The notes: a model not told the origin generated them from the letters alone. Shown: positions 29,889 to 40,301, counted from the stretch's first letter. The stretch is 47,272 bases of DNA from Acidihalobacter sp. (GCA_027013225.1 JALUXU010000048.1:1-47272); one strand, 5' to 3'. Program-made: numbers and translations.

Positions 29889-32272
29889 ATATGAGTGAAA
29901 AGCATCAGATCACGGTCGAAATCGATGGCGAAAGCTACCAGGCGCCGGCGGGTGCAATGTTGATCGAGGTTGCCGATGCCCATGGCATCGAGATACCGCG
30001 TTTTTGCTATCACAAAAAGTTGTCGGTGGCTGCCAATTGCCGAATGTGCCTGGTCGAGGTAGCGAGAGCGCCCAAGCCGCTCCCTGCTTGCGCAACACCG
30101 GTACAGGATGGCATGAAGGTGTGGACACGCTCTCCTCTGGCACTGTCTGCGCAACAGGCCATGATGGAATTTCTGCTGATCAATCATCCGCTTGATTGCC
30201 CGATTTGCGATCAGGGTGGAGAGTGCGAACTGCAGGACGTGGCAATGGGTTTTGGCCGCGATGTGTCTCAATACGTGGAAGCCAAGCGGGTTGTTCCGGA
30301 TCCGGACTTGGGGCCGTTGGTGGCTACGGATATGACACGCTGCATCCAATGTACGCGCTGTGTACGCTTTGGCGAAGAGATCGCCGGACTTCGTGAACTT
30401 GGAGCGACTGGACGTGGTGAATCCATGCGCATTACCACCTATGTTCAACATGCGCTCGAATCGGAACTGTCCGGTAACATCATTGACCTCTGTCCGGTCG
30501 GTGCGTTGACGGCCAAGCCCTCCCGGTACGCGGGGCGCGCATGGGAGATGATCCAGCACTCGAGCCTCGCCGCGCATGACTGCGTGGGTTCGAATCTATA
30601 TGCGCATACTCTTCGCGGTAAGGTGATACGCGTGGTGCCACGTGATAACGAGTCCATCAATGAAACCTGGATTTCCGATCGCGACCGTTTCAGTTATCAA
30701 GGCCTATATGCCGAGGACAGGCTCCAGTCTCCAATGATAAAGAGAGATGGGCGATGGGAAACAGTCGAATGGGAAAAGGCCCTGGTCGATCTGGCTGGGA
30801 ATCTAAAGCGCCGCTCCGCAGAGCAGGTTGCCGCCCTGATCTCCCATTCTGTCACCATTGAAGAACATTATCTCTTCCAAAAATGTCTTCGCGGGGCAGG
30901 GGTGCGAAATATCGACCATCGCCTGCATCAGCTGGATTTTTCCATGTCACAAGAAGATCCTCTGTTTCCCTGGCTGGGGCAGGCGATTGAATCCCTGGAA
31001 TCGAACGATACGGTTCTTCTTGTTGGCGCCAACCCACGCAAGGACCAGCCTATACTGGGACACCGCCTTCGTAAAGCGGTTATTGGCGGAGCCAGGGTCA
31101 TGGATATAAATCCTATGGCTTTCGACTTCAATTATCCCGTTGCCGAGAGAATGATCGTTCCGCCACAGAAAATTGGTGAGGCATTGGCCGGTGTTCTTGC
31201 GGCAGTATGTGATCAGCAAGAATCAGCCCGACCGGACTGGTTGGGGGATCGGGTTCCGACAGAGGCTGCTGAGAACATGGCGCGCATGTTGGCCGAGGGT
31301 CGGCAGACAAGTATTCTCCTTGGCCCGTTGGCGATGAATCACCCGGAGGCAGCCAAGCTCAGGGTGCTGGCTTACGAAATTGCTCGGCTAACGCAGGCGC
31401 GACTTGGCTACCTGCCAGAAGGCGCTAACAGTGCGGGCGCTTGGATCGCCGGCGCAGTTCCCCATCGTGGGGCGGCAGGCGACCCATTGGCCGAGCCAGG
31501 CCTCGATGCGGCAAGCATGATTGACAATCCACATTCTGCCTATCTGCTTTATGGGGTCGATGCCGAATATGATTGTGCCTCGCCGGCGCCTATGCTGGAT
31601 GCATTGAGGCGGGCGGATTTCGTGGCCGTCTTTGCGACACATGCGACACCGCAGGCCATGGAGTATGCGGATATGCTGTTGCCCATCGCTACGCCATTCG
31701 AAACCTCGGGCACATTGGTCAATGCTGAAGGTCGGTGGCAAAGTTTTTCTGGCGTTACCACTGCGCCTGGCGAAGCAAGGCCGGGGTGGAAGGTGCTCCG
31801 CGTTCTTGGAAACATGCTGGATTTGGCCGGATTCGATTACATGTCTTCGGAGGAGGTCAGAGAGGAAATCAAGTCGGCCCTGAATCCGCATCTTTCCTTT
31901 GATAACTCGTTGCAGACGCCGGCCACCCTCAGTCTGAATTGGATGCATGGCGATCAGCCTTTGCTGCGCTGGGGAACGCACGAAATATATGCGGTCGATC
32001 CGTTGGTGCGGCGCTCAAAGGCATTGCAAGAGACGCCTGAGGGAAGGCGCTGTGGTGTGTGGCTGAATACAAAGGAATGCGCCCGCCTGGGTGTGGAGAA
32101 TGCCTCCAGAATCAAAGTATTCCAAGGTGATTATTCAGCCGTGTTCGATCTTCATGTGGATGATCGAGTGGCCGACGGTGTTGCCTGGATTCCGCTAGGG
32201 ATCAAGGGTGGCGAAGGTTTGGCCGAAAGTTGCGCGCCCATACATATCGAGGCATGGGAAGGTGATCAGTGA
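29885..32272 (+). CDS. nuoG: NADH-quinone oxidoreductase subunit G (lacks cluster N7)
   Basis: NuoG is the largest peripheral subunit and carries the iron-sulfur wire. In this 795-residue protein the ligands for N1b (Cys41, 52, 55, 69), N5 (His101, Cys105, 108, 114) and N4 (Cys153, 156, 159, 203) are all present. The fourth cluster N7, found in E. coli NuoG as Cx2Cx3Cx27C, is missing: only Cys233 remains in HDCVGSN, as in mitochondrial-type subunits where the segment reads VGSN. The C-terminal part is a molybdopterin-oxidoreductase-like domain without cofactor signature. It overlaps nuoH by 4 bases. Confidence 0.97.
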   Translation: MNMSEKHQITVEIDGESYQAPAGAMLIEVADAHGIEIPRFCYHKKLSVAANCRMCLVEVARAPKPLPACATPVQDGMKVWTRSPLALSAQQAMMEFLLINHPLDCPICDQGGECELQDVAMGFGRDVSQYVEAKRVVPDPDLGPLVATDMTRCIQCTRCVRFGEEIAGLRELGATGRGESMRITTYVQHALESELSGNIIDLCPVGALTAKPSRYAGRAWEMIQHSSLAAHDCVGSNLYAHTLRGKVIRVVPRDNESINETWISDRDRFSYQGLYAEDRLQSPMIKRDGRWETVEWEKALVDLAGNLKRRSAEQVAALISHSVTIEEHYLFQKCLRGAGVRNIDHRLHQLDFSMSQEDPLFPWLGQAIESLESNDTVLLVGANPRKDQPILGHRLRKAVIGGARVMDINPMAFDFNYPVAERMIVPPQKIGEALAGVLAAVCDQQESARPDWLGDRVPTEAAENMARMLAEGRQTSILLGPLAMNHPEAAKLRVLAYEIARLTQARLGYLPEGANSAGAWIAGAVPHRGAAGDPLAEPGLDAASMIDNPHSAYLLYGVDAEYDCASPAPMLDALRRADFVAVFATHATPQAMEYADMLLPIATPFETSGTLVNAEGRWQSFSGVTTAPGEARPGWKVLRVLGNMLDLAGFDYMSSEEVREEIKSALNPHLSFDNSLQTPATLSLNWMHGDQPLLRWGTHEIYAVDPLVRRSKALQETPEGRRCGVWLNTKECARLGVENASRIKVFQGDYSAVFDLHVDDRVADGVAWIPLGIKGGEGLAESCAPIHIEAWEGDQ

Positions 32273-33306
32273 ATGATTTCCTCTTTTTTCTTCTGACAGT
32301 CGGCAAGATCTTGCTTGTAGTGGTGCCGCTTCTGCTGGTGGTCGCCTATTTCACCTTTGCCGAACGAAAAGTCATTGGTTATATCCAGGTGCGAATCGGG
32401 CCGAACAGAGTGGGGCCAAGAGGTTGGCTGCAACCCATTGCTGACGCTGTCAAGTTGATGTTCAAGGAAGTCATCATCCCTGCCCATGCGAACCGTTTCT
32501 TATTTCTTATGGCACCGGTGCTTGCTTTGGCGCCGGCATTGGCGGCGTGGGCTGTTGTTCCATTCAATGACGGCTGGATGCTTGCAAATATCAATGCCGG
32601 TCTGCTCTATCTGCTGGCAATGACCTCGCTGGGCGTCTATGGAATCATTCTTGCCGGTTGGGCCTCCAATTCCAAATATGCCTTATTGGGAGCCTTGCGC
32701 TCGGCCGCCCAGCTTGTGGCCTACGAAATTGCCATGGGATTTGCACTGGTGGGTGTGTTGATGGCAAGCGGCAGCCTGAATCTTGGGGATATCGTTCGAG
32801 CTCAGAGCGGCACCGTATTCAACTGGTATTGGTTGCCCTTGTTCCCGATGTTCATGGTGTATTTGATTTCGGGGGTGGCGGAAACCAACAGGGCGCCTTT
32901 TGACGTTGCTGAGGGCGAGTCTGAAATCGTGGCCGGTTTTCACGTTGAATATTCGGGCATGGCCTTTGCTATTTTCTTCCTGGCCGAATACGCCAATATG
33001 GTTCTCATCTCCGCTCTGTCGGCCGTCCTGTTTTTTGGTGGCTGGCTGTCGCCATTCGATCCCGTTGGAGTCAGAGTGCCAGTGATTGGCCCATTTCTTG
33101 GAGATGGTATTCAGTGGTTTTTGTTCAAAACGGCCGTTTTCATGTTTTTATTCCTGTGGTTCCGCGCGACCTTCCCGCGATATCGCTATGATCAAATTAT
33201 GCGCCTTGGATGGAAGGTGCTTATACCGGTGACGATTGTGTGGATATTTGTCGAAGGATTGCTTCTCGCCTTGAATATCGGCCCCTGGTTCACGCGAGGA
33301 TTGTAA
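32269..33306 (+). CDS. nuoH: NADH-quinone oxidoreductase subunit H
   Basis: NuoH (ND1) is the membrane subunit that meets the quinone cavity and starts the proton path. The 345-residue protein has about eight membrane helices and the conserved blocks [20 protein letters not shown] (near 28-47), the SYEIAMG-like VAYEIAMGF, and [20 protein letters not shown] with the acidic loop characteristic of the family. The start is GTG, overlapping the nuoG stop. It is followed by nuoI after 2 bases. Confidence 0.98.
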   Translation: MNDFLFFLLTVGKILLVVVPLLLVVAYFTFAERKVIGYIQVRIGPNRVGPRGWLQPIADAVKLMFKEVIIPAHANRFLFLMAPVLALAPALAAWAVVPFNDGWMLANINAGLLYLLAMTSLGVYGIILAGWASNSKYALLGALRSAAQLVAYEIAMGFALVGVLMASGSLNLGDIVRAQSGTVFNWYWLPLFPMFMVYLISGVAETNRAPFDVAEGESEIVAGFHVEYSGMAFAIFFLAEYANMVLISALSAVLFFGGWLSPFDPVGVRVPVIGPFLGDGIQWFLFKTAVFMFLFLWFRATFPRYRYDQIMRLGWKVLIPVTIVWIFVEGLLLALNIGPWFTRGL

Positions 33307-33308
33307 GC

Positions 33309-33797
33309 ATGAAGCGTTTGAAGAACCTGTTTAAGACATATTTTCTGCTTGAATTACTTAAAGGCATGAGCTTGACCGGCCGGTATTTGTTCAGCAGAAA
33401 AATCACAGTTCAATATCCGGAAGAAAAAACGCCACAATCATTTCGTTTCCGGGGATTGCATGCTTTGCGCCGCTATCCGAATGGCGAAGAGCGGTGCATT
33501 GCCTGCAAACTTTGTGAGGCGGTTTGTCCTGCCTTGGCCATTACCATCGAATCCGAGGTGCGAGAGGACGGTTCGAGGCGAACCACCCGCTACGATATCG
33601 ATCTTTTCAAATGTATTTACTGTGGGTTTTGCGAAGAGTCGTGCCCGGTGGATTCAATTGTCGAGACACGGATTTTCGAATATCACTTTGAAAACCGCGG
33701 TGAACAAATCATGGATAAGCAGAAGCTTTTGGCGATAGGGGATAAATACGAAGCTCAAATCGCCGCTGATCGCGCTGCGGATGCACCCTATCGTTGA
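33309..33797 (+). CDS. nuoI: NADH-quinone oxidoreductase subunit I
   Basis: NuoI holds clusters N6a and N6b, which lead electrons to N2. The 162-residue product has two ferredoxin motifs: Cys63, 66, 69, 73 ([12 protein letters not shown]) and Cys102, 105, 108, 112 ([12 protein letters not shown]). An N-terminal amphipathic segment anchors it to the membrane arm. The ATG at 33309 is the first after the nuoH stop and matches relatives. Confidence 0.98.
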   Translation: MKRLKNLFKTYFLLELLKGMSLTGRYLFSRKITVQYPEEKTPQSFRFRGLHALRRYPNGEERCIACKLCEAVCPALAITIESEVREDGSRRTTRYDIDLFKCIYCGFCEESCPVDSIVETRIFEYHFENRGEQIMDKQKLLAIGDKYEAQIAADRAADAPYR

Positions 33798-33806
33798 GGC
33801 TGTCAG

Positions 33807-34406
33807 ATGAGTTATCTGCAATTTGTCTTCTATTTTTTTTCTGCTCTGACGATTCTGTCGGCATTGGGGATGATTACCGTCAAAAATCCCGTACATGCCG
33901 TTTTGTTCCTGGTGTTTGCGTTTTTTAACAGCGCCGCTTTGTGGATCACGCTTCGAGCCGAGTTTCTTGGAATCGTTCTCGTTCTCGTCTATGTGGGCGC
34001 CGTGATGGTGTTGTTTTTGTTCGTAGTGATGATGCTGGACATCAATATTGCGAAATTGAGGGAAGGTTTTGTCCGTTTTCTCCCATTGGGGGTCATTGTG
34101 GCTCTAGCGATGGTAGTCGAGCTTGGGCTGATTCTTGGTGCGAAGTATTTTCAGTTGGCGGGTCATCCGCAGAATCAATCCATGCTCCCCAATACTGAAG
34201 CTTTGGGTAATGTTCTCTATACGCAGTACGTCTATCCCTTTGAGATCGCCGCCGTAGTGCTTTTGGTTGCTATCATCGCTGCGATCGCCTTGACCCTGCG
34301 TCGACGGCCGGACAGCAAATACACAAAGCCGGAGCAGCAGATCGCCATAGAGAGAAATCAACGGGTTCGCATCGTCAAGATGTCTGCCGAGGGCAAATCT
34401 AAATGA
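33807..34406 (+). CDS. nuoJ: NADH-quinone oxidoreductase subunit J
   Basis: NuoJ (ND6) is a membrane subunit with five predicted helices. The 199-residue product shows the family segments NPVHAVLFLVFAFFNSAALW (about 28-47) and VLVYVGAVMVLFLFVVMMLD with the conserved Tyr-Val-Gly that lies at the pi-bulge of helix 3. The C-terminal tail is basic and cytoplasmic. It is 9 bases after nuoI and 30 bases before nuoK. Confidence 0.96.
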   Translation: MSYLQFVFYFFSALTILSALGMITVKNPVHAVLFLVFAFFNSAALWITLRAEFLGIVLVLVYVGAVMVLFLFVVMMLDINIAKLREGFVRFLPLGVIVALAMVVELGLILGAKYFQLAGHPQNQSMLPNTEALGNVLYTQYVYPFEIAAVVLLVAIIAAIALTLRRRPDSKYTKPEQQIAIERNQRVRIVKMSAEGKSK

Positions 34407-34436
34407 CGTATCCCCATTGCAAAAAGGCTTGAGGCG

Positions 34437-34742
34437 ATGATTCCACTTTCACATTATCTGATTGTTGCCGCCATCCTGTTTTCTATCGCGGTAGCCGGTA
34501 TTTTCATCAACCGCAAGAATTTGATCGTCTTGCTGATGTGTATCGAACTCATGCTGCTGGCGGTCAATTTGAACTTCATTGCCTTTTCCTGGTATCTGCA
34601 TGATCTTGCCGGCCAGGTGTTTGTTTTTTTCATTCTCACGGTAGCGGCGGCCGAAGCTGCCATCGGGCTCGCCATTCTTGTGGTTCTATTCCGGAACCGG
34701 CGCAGCATCAATGTGATCGATCTAGATGATATGAAGGGTTGA
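34437..34742 (+). CDS. nuoK: NADH-quinone oxidoreductase subunit K
   Basis: NuoK (ND4L) is a 101-residue subunit with three membrane helices, of normal length. The conserved intramembrane glutamates that form part of the proton path are in [16 protein letters not shown] (helix 2) and [14 protein letters not shown] (helix 3). AGG lies 4-6 bases before the ATG. nuoL begins 4 bases after its stop. Confidence 0.98.
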   Translation: MIPLSHYLIVAAILFSIAVAGIFINRKNLIVLLMCIELMLLAVNLNFIAFSWYLHDLAGQVFVFFILTVAAAEAAIGLAILVVLFRNRRSINVIDLDDMKG

Positions 34743-34746
34743 CCGA

Positions 34747-36729
34747 ATGGAAACCGTTTACCTCATTATCGCGCTGGCACCGCTTGTTGGCGCGATCATA
34801 GCCGGTCTGTTTGGCAAAAAAATTGGAAAGACAGGCGCTCATACCGTTACGATTCTTGGAGTAGGCCTGTCTTTTGGGCTGTCGGTATGGGTCTTCGTGC
34901 GTCTGGTATTTCAGGGGATGCCGACCTATGACGGGAATGTTTATACATGGATGATGGCTGGAGGCTATTCGTTCCATATCGGATTTCTCATCGATCATCT
35001 CAGCGCCCTGATGATGCTCATCGTTACCTTCGTTTCTCTGATGGTGCACATTTACACCATTGGCTACATGGCGCACGACGAGGAGCTCTGGCCAAGCGAT
35101 AGTCAAGTCAGATCTACAGCCTATCAACGTTTTTTTAGTTACATCGCCCTGTTTACCTTTTCCATGTTGATGCTGGTGATGTCTAACAATCTATTGCAGT
35201 TGTTTTTCGGATGGGAAGCGGTCGGGTTGGTGTCCTACTTGTTGATCGGTTTTTACATGAACAAGGAATCCGCGATCTATGCGAATTTGAAAGCATTCAT
35301 CGTCAATAGGGTAGGGGACTTTGGGTTCTTGCTTGGTATCGCCGCCCTATTCGCCTACACTGGAAGTTTGAATTACGAGGAAATATTTTCCCAGACCGGG
35401 AAATTGGCGACCGCTACTGTCATGCTGATTCCTGGCCAAGAATGGTCATTGCCCTCGGTGGTTGCCATTTTGTTGTTCATCGGCGCAATGGGGAAATCAG
35501 CCCAAGTCCCCTTGCATGTCTGGCTGCCGGATTCCATGGAAGGCCCCACTCCCATATCGGCGCTAATTCATGCTGCCACCATGGTGACAGCGGGCATTTT
35601 CATGGTCACGAGGATGTCGCCGATCTACGAGCTGAGCACCACCGCCTTGAGTTTGATGTTGATCATCGGCTCGATTGGTGCGTTTTTCATGGGTTTGATC
35701 GGGGTCGTTCAAAACGATATAAAAAGGGTCATTGCTTTTTCAACCTTGTCCCAGCTGGGATACATGACCGCCGCCCTGGGGGCATCGGCATACGCGGCCG
35801 GCATGTTCCATTTGATGACGCACGCCTTTTTCAAGGCGCTACTGTTCTTGGCGGCAGGCTCGGTAATCATGGCTATGCACCACGAACAGGACATTCGTAA
35901 GATGGGTGGTTTGCGCAAGTATATGCCCATCACCTATGTGACGGCGTTGATAGGTTCTCTGGCGTTGATCGGATTTCCCGGCACGTCCGGGTTTTTCTCC
36001 AAAGATAGCATTATTGAAGCGGTGGAGCTCTCCCATATTCCAGGCGCGCATTTTGCGGCCGCCTTATTGATTCTTGGTGTGTTCGTCACCGCCCTTTATA
36101 CCTTCCGTCTTTTCTTCCTGGTATTTCATGGGCGGGAGCGCATGGATGCTCATACAAGGGCGCATCTGCATGAGCCTCCTTGGGTGGTAACGCTTCCTTT
36201 GACTCTTCTCGCGCTGGCAACAATCGGTGCGGGTGGCGTTATGTATCCGCTTTTGTTCGGGGATTTTTTCCGCTCAATTTATGTGGCGCCAGATCACAAC
36301 GTTCTGGCTGAGTTGCATCACCATTTCCATGGAGCGCTGGCATTTTTAATCGATGGCTTTCTAGCGCCACCGTTTTGGTTGTCGATGGCGGGTGTGCTTG
36401 TTGCCTGGGATGTCACCTTGTATCGATCGAAGCTTGGTATCCATGTTCACTCGCGATTAGGATGGGTACGAACGATTCTTCAGAACGGCTATGGTTTCGA
36501 TGCATTCAATGATTATGTCTTCGCCCGTGGCGCGCGCGGCCTGGGCCGCCTTCTCTGGAAAGCGGGCGATGCATTGCTGATTGACGGGCTGATCGTCAAT
36601 GGTACGGCCCGCGTGATTGGCTGGACCGCAGATCGATTGCGCTGGATACAGACCGGTTACGTTTACCATTACAGTTTCGCGATGATCATCGGGCTGCTGG
36701 TACTGCTGAGCTGGTATGTGCTCCGTTGA
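34747..36729 (+). CDS. nuoL: NADH-quinone oxidoreductase subunit L
   Basis: NuoL (ND5) is the distal antiporter-like proton pump of complex I. The 660-residue product has the family core FFGWEAVGLVSYLLIGFY with its conserved glutamate, the lysine-bearing GAMGKSAQVPLHVWLPDSME, the HAATMVTAGIF helix and the long lateral helix and extra C-terminal helices (after about 500) that set NuoL apart from NuoM and NuoN. All are in frame and uninterrupted. Confidence 0.98.
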   Translation: METVYLIIALAPLVGAIIAGLFGKKIGKTGAHTVTILGVGLSFGLSVWVFVRLVFQGMPTYDGNVYTWMMAGGYSFHIGFLIDHLSALMMLIVTFVSLMVHIYTIGYMAHDEELWPSDSQVRSTAYQRFFSYIALFTFSMLMLVMSNNLLQLFFGWEAVGLVSYLLIGFYMNKESAIYANLKAFIVNRVGDFGFLLGIAALFAYTGSLNYEEIFSQTGKLATATVMLIPGQEWSLPSVVAILLFIGAMGKSAQVPLHVWLPDSMEGPTPISALIHAATMVTAGIFMVTRMSPIYELSTTALSLMLIIGSIGAFFMGLIGVVQNDIKRVIAFSTLSQLGYMTAALGASAYAAGMFHLMTHAFFKALLFLAAGSVIMAMHHEQDIRKMGGLRKYMPITYVTALIGSLALIGFPGTSGFFSKDSIIEAVELSHIPGAHFAAALLILGVFVTALYTFRLFFLVFHGRERMDAHTRAHLHEPPWVVTLPLTLLALATIGAGGVMYPLLFGDFFRSIYVAPDHNVLAELHHHFHGALAFLIDGFLAPPFWLSMAGVLVAWDVTLYRSKLGIHVHSRLGWVRTILQNGYGFDAFNDYVFARGARGLGRLLWKAGDALLIDGLIVNGTARVIGWTADRLRWIQTGYVYHYSFAMIIGLLVLLSWYVLR

Positions 36730-36768
36730 GGCGCCGATAAATTCACGGATAACTCATAAGGGAATTGC

Positions 36769-38328
36769 ATGTTTTCGCATTGGCCTTTATTAAGCCTGGT
36801 GATCTGGACGCCGATCATTGGCGGTTTTGTAGTGCTCGGCGCGGGCGAAAGAGCAAACGGCGCTCGCCGTTTGGCTTTGATTGTGGCCGTTGCCACGTTC
36901 CTTCTCAGCGTGCCACTTTTCACCGGTTTTGACTCGCAAACGGCGGCCATGCAATTCGTCGAATTCCAGCCTTGGATTCATGCGCTGAACATTAATTATT
37001 ACCTAGGGGTGGATGGGATTTCCATGCCCTTGATTATATTGACGACATTTTCAACCGTGCTCGTGGTCATTGCCGGCTGGGAGGTGATCAAGGAGAAGCA
37101 GACACAGTATCTGGCTGCATTTCTTATTATGGAAGGGTTGATGAATGGTGTTTTCGCGGCGCTCGATTCGATCCTTTTCTATATCTTTTTTGAAGGCATG
37201 CTGATCCCGATGTTTATCGTCATTGGCATGTGGGGTGGCCCCAGACGTGTGTACGCTACTCTGAAGTTCTTTCTTTACACATTCCTGGGTTCGGTGCTCA
37301 TGTTGATCGCACTGATCTATATGTACACCAAATCTGGTAGTTTCAGTATTCTTGATTTTCAAAAACTACATATGGGGATCACCGCCCAGATTCTTATTTT
37401 CATGGCATTTTTCGGTGCTTTTGCTGTGAAAATTCCGATGTGGCCCGTGCATACTTGGTTGCCGGATGCACACGTCGAGGCGCCCACAGGAGGATCGGTG
37501 ATTCTGGCGGCTGTCATGCTCAAAATCGGAGGTTATGGTTTTCTTCGGTTCGCCTTGCCGATTACGCCTGATGCGAGTCAGACGCTCAGTGGTGTAATGA
37601 TTTTTCTGTCACTTGTCGCGATTGTCTACATTGGATTTGTGGCGCTCGTACAGCAGGATATGAAAAAGTTGATCGCCTATTCCTCCATTGCTCATATGGG
37701 TTTTGTTACCCTCGGAACCTTTGTCATCTATGTCATTGCCAGGCATTACGGACTGACCGCCAATCTAGGTGAACAACCGACGCCGGCATCGTTGGCCGCC
37801 TTCAATTCAGGCGTGCTGGCGTTGGAGGGCGCTTTGGTACAAATGATCTCGCACGGGTTCATTTCTGGAGCGATGTTTCTATCGGTAGGCGTACTTTACG
37901 ACCGGATGCATAGCCGGGAAATAAATGACTATGGTGGCGTGGTCAACCGTATGCCTATCTTCGCGGGTTTTCTGGTGCTGTTTGCGATGGCCAATGCTGG
38001 TTTGCCGGGTACGTCGGGATTCGTGGGCGAATTCATGGTGATTCTTGCCACCCTGCACGGGAACTTCTGGTTGGCGTTTGTTGCCGCGACCACCCTCATC
38101 ATCGGAGCGGCGTATACCTTGTGGCTGATAAAGCGCGTCGTTTATGGGCCGGTTACGAACCCGAAAGTGGCGGCGCTTCAAGACATAAATCTCAGGGAAG
38201 GGGTTTTTCTGGGTTTATTGGCTGTGGCTGTGCTGGCTGTGGGTATATGGCCTGCTCCTTTGCTGGATGTAATGCACGCCTCGGTACATCATTTGCTGCA
38301 ACAGGCGCTGACCTCGAAATTGTCATAA
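36769..38328 (+). CDS. nuoM: NADH-quinone oxidoreductase subunit M
   Basis: NuoM (ND4) is the second antiporter-like proton pump. The 519-residue product has NYYLGVDGISMPLIIL near 75-90, the glutamate in FYIFFEGMLIPMFIVIGMWG, the lysine in AVKIPMWPVHTWLPDAHVEA, and KKLIAYSSIAHMGFVTLG. About fourteen helices are predicted. It is separated from nuoL by 39 bases and from nuoN by 15 bases. Confidence 0.98.
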   Translation: MFSHWPLLSLVIWTPIIGGFVVLGAGERANGARRLALIVAVATFLLSVPLFTGFDSQTAAMQFVEFQPWIHALNINYYLGVDGISMPLIILTTFSTVLVVIAGWEVIKEKQTQYLAAFLIMEGLMNGVFAALDSILFYIFFEGMLIPMFIVIGMWGGPRRVYATLKFFLYTFLGSVLMLIALIYMYTKSGSFSILDFQKLHMGITAQILIFMAFFGAFAVKIPMWPVHTWLPDAHVEAPTGGSVILAAVMLKIGGYGFLRFALPITPDASQTLSGVMIFLSLVAIVYIGFVALVQQDMKKLIAYSSIAHMGFVTLGTFVIYVIARHYGLTANLGEQPTPASLAAFNSGVLALEGALVQMISHGFISGAMFLSVGVLYDRMHSREINDYGGVVNRMPIFAGFLVLFAMANAGLPGTSGFVGEFMVILATLHGNFWLAFVAATTLIIGAAYTLWLIKRVVYGPVTNPKVAALQDINLREGVFLGLLAVAVLAVGIWPAPLLDVMHASVHHLLQQALTSKLS

Positions 38329-38343
38329 CAGGATACGAAACGA

Positions 38344-39789
38344 ATGGCTCTTCCTTTAGCGAAGCAATTTGCCCTGATGGTGCCCGAACTGTTCTTACTT
38401 GGCATGATCTGTGCGATTCTGGTAATCGATGTTTTTCTCAAGAACAGCCAGCGAAACGTCACTTATTGGTTGAGCCAGTTCAGTCTTCTGATAACCGGAA
38501 TTCTTGTTTTGACGATGAATCCTGGTGAGCGCATCACGGGATTTGATGGGGCTTTCGTCAGTGATCCGTTTTCTGTTTTGCTCAAGTTGTTCGTGGTGGG
38601 CATCACCATCGCTGTATTTGTTTATTCGCGGCCATACATGCGTGATCGGGAGTTGTTCAGGGGGGAATATTTCGTGTTGGGCCTCGCAGGTGTGCTCGGC
38701 ATGATGGTGCTGATATCGGCGCACAGCCTTCTGACCATTTATCTAGGGCTTGAATTGATGTCGCTCGCACTCTACGCCATGGTCGCTTTTCAGCGTGATT
38801 CAGGAAGGGCATCCGAAGCCGCCATGAAGTATTTCGTTCTCGGCGCCTTGGCATCTGGTTTGTTGCTTTATGGCATGTCCATACTTTACGGCCTTACTGG
38901 CTCACTCGACATCACCCGGATCGCTATAAATCTGGCCCACTCTCCTCATCCGGAGGTAGCGGTGGGCCTGGCTGTCGTTTTCATCGTCTCCGGTGTGGCA
39001 TTCAAACTCGGCGCTGTCCCCTTTCATATGTGGATCCCCGATGTCTATGAAGGCGCCCCTACATCTGTCACCTTATACATGGGATCAGTCACCAAGATTG
39101 CTGCGTTTGCCATGGTGATTCGATTGTTGGCCGAAGCATTGCCCAGCGCTCATATTCACTGGGGAGGAATGCTGGAGCTGCTGATTGTATTGTCATTGGC
39201 AGTAGGCAATGTAATAGCTATCGCCCAAACCAGCATCAAGCGCATGTTGGCTTACTCGACGATTTCTCATGTCGGATTCGTTTTCATGGGCGTTTTTGCC
39301 GGCACGGACGCGGGTTATGCGGCCGCTACCTATTATGTTCTGGTCTATGCTTTGATGTCTGCAGGAGCATTCGGAATGATCGCGCTACTCAGCCGGAAAG
39401 GATTTGAAGCAGAAAACATTGAGGATTTCAAGGGACTAAATCAGCGTAGTCCCTGGCTGGCGTTCATGATGCTGCTGATTATGTTTTCCATGGCGGGGAT
39501 CCCACCGACGGTGGGTTTCTATGCCAAATTGGTGGTTTTGCAGGCGGTTGTGCAAGTTGATCAGCCATGGCTTGCGCTTTATGCTGTTATTATGTCTGTT
39601 ATTGGGGCATTCTATTATCTGCGTGTAGTCAAGTTTATGTACTTTGACAAAGTAGAGGAAGTTGTTCCGGTGAGATTGAAACTCGATGCGGGCATACTTA
39701 TGAGTTTCAATGGCTTGGCGTTGCTAGCGTTAGGGATGTTTCCTTCCGTTCTCATGGTATATTGCACGGCTGCCGCAGGTGGGCTTTGA
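38344..39789 (+). CDS. nuoN: NADH-quinone oxidoreductase subunit N
   Basis: NuoN (ND2) is the third antiporter-like subunit. The 481-residue product has the glutamate-bearing TIYLGLELMSLALYAMVAF, the KLGAVPFHMWIPDVYEGAPT segment with the key lysine, and RMLAYSTISHVGFVFMG. Its TGA overlaps the next start codon as TGATG at 39787-39791, which implies coupled translation with the DUF2818 gene. Confidence 0.98.
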   Translation: MALPLAKQFALMVPELFLLGMICAILVIDVFLKNSQRNVTYWLSQFSLLITGILVLTMNPGERITGFDGAFVSDPFSVLLKLFVVGITIAVFVYSRPYMRDRELFRGEYFVLGLAGVLGMMVLISAHSLLTIYLGLELMSLALYAMVAFQRDSGRASEAAMKYFVLGALASGLLLYGMSILYGLTGSLDITRIAINLAHSPHPEVAVGLAVVFIVSGVAFKLGAVPFHMWIPDVYEGAPTSVTLYMGSVTKIAAFAMVIRLLAEALPSAHIHWGGMLELLIVLSLAVGNVIAIAQTSIKRMLAYSTISHVGFVFMGVFAGTDAGYAAATYYVLVYALMSAGAFGMIALLSRKGFEAENIEDFKGLNQRSPWLAFMMLLIMFSMAGIPPTVGFYAKLVVLQAVVQVDQPWLALYAVIMSVIGAFYYLRVVKFMYFDKVEEVVPVRLKLDAGILMSFNGLALLALGMFPSVLMVYCTAAAGGL

Positions 39790-40121
39790 TGGTTTACGTA
39801 TGGCTTCTTATCGGTTTGGCGATTATTGCGGCCAATCTGCCGTGGTTGAGCGAACGGAGATTTTTTCTGTTTCGAACGGAAAAAAATAAATCTGGCGCTT
39901 TTCGTTTTCTCGAATGGTCGGTGATGTATGTCGTCGTGGGATTGATTGGTTTTGGGCTAGAAAAGCGTTTGACGGGCGAGATTTACTCGCAGGACTGGGT
40001 GTTTTATACGGTTACCTTGGCACTGTTTCTGGTATTTGCCCTGCCAGGATTCATTTATAGATATGATCTTCGGAAGTTACTGAAAACGCAAAGACGCCAT
40101 TTGCATAAGAAACCCACTTGA
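39789..40121 (+). CDS. DUF2818 family small membrane protein
   Basis: This 110-residue protein has three predicted membrane helices (about 3-19, 43-60 and 70-92) and a basic C-terminus. It resembles the DUF2818 family, which commonly follows nuoN in betaproteobacteria and some gammaproteobacteria. The middle motif FRFLEWSVMYVVVGLIGFGL and LPGFIYRYDLRKLLK fit the family as I remember it. The start overlaps the nuoN stop (TGATG), so it is part of the nuo operon. A role in complex I assembly or stability is inference only. Confidence 0.8.
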   Translation: MVYVWLLIGLAIIAANLPWLSERRFFLFRTEKNKSGAFRFLEWSVMYVVVGLIGFGLEKRLTGEIYSQDWVFYTVTLALFLVFALPGFIYRYDLRKLLKTQRRHLHKKPT

Positions 40122-40235
40122 AGCATACCCAAATTCAGTTGATACCATGGGCAACACCTAAAGCCTGAAGTTTAAATCGTGCCAGCATCGCAATTAGATA
40201 GTTTTGTGTCCGCAAGCCGCGTATTTTCGTCTTGA

Positions 40236-40250
40236 CGCCCACTTTGGGCG
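40236..40250. repeat. Small hairpin in the nuo-tRNA gap
   Basis: CGCCC at 40236-40240 pairs with GGGCG at 40246-40250 around ACTTT. No T tract follows on the plus strand. It lies in the 352-base gap 40122-40473 between the DUF2818 gene and rimP, which also holds a promoter, the initiator tRNA and a terminator. The first 110 bases of that gap show nothing I can name. Confidence 0.35.
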
Positions 40251-40260
40251 AACAGTGCCC

Positions 40261-40289
40261 TTGTCAACAGGCTGAGGGTCTAGTAATAT
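40261..40289 (+). promoter_or_regulatory. Sigma-70 promoter of the initiator tRNA operon
   Basis: TTGTCA at 40261-40266 and TAATAT at 40284-40289 are spaced by exactly 17 bases, and the tRNA begins 12 bases after the -10 box. The GGGTC before the -10 and both near-consensus boxes suit a strong stable-RNA promoter. Confidence 0.75.
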
Positions 40290-40301
40290 TCGCTTTCCTG
40301 A

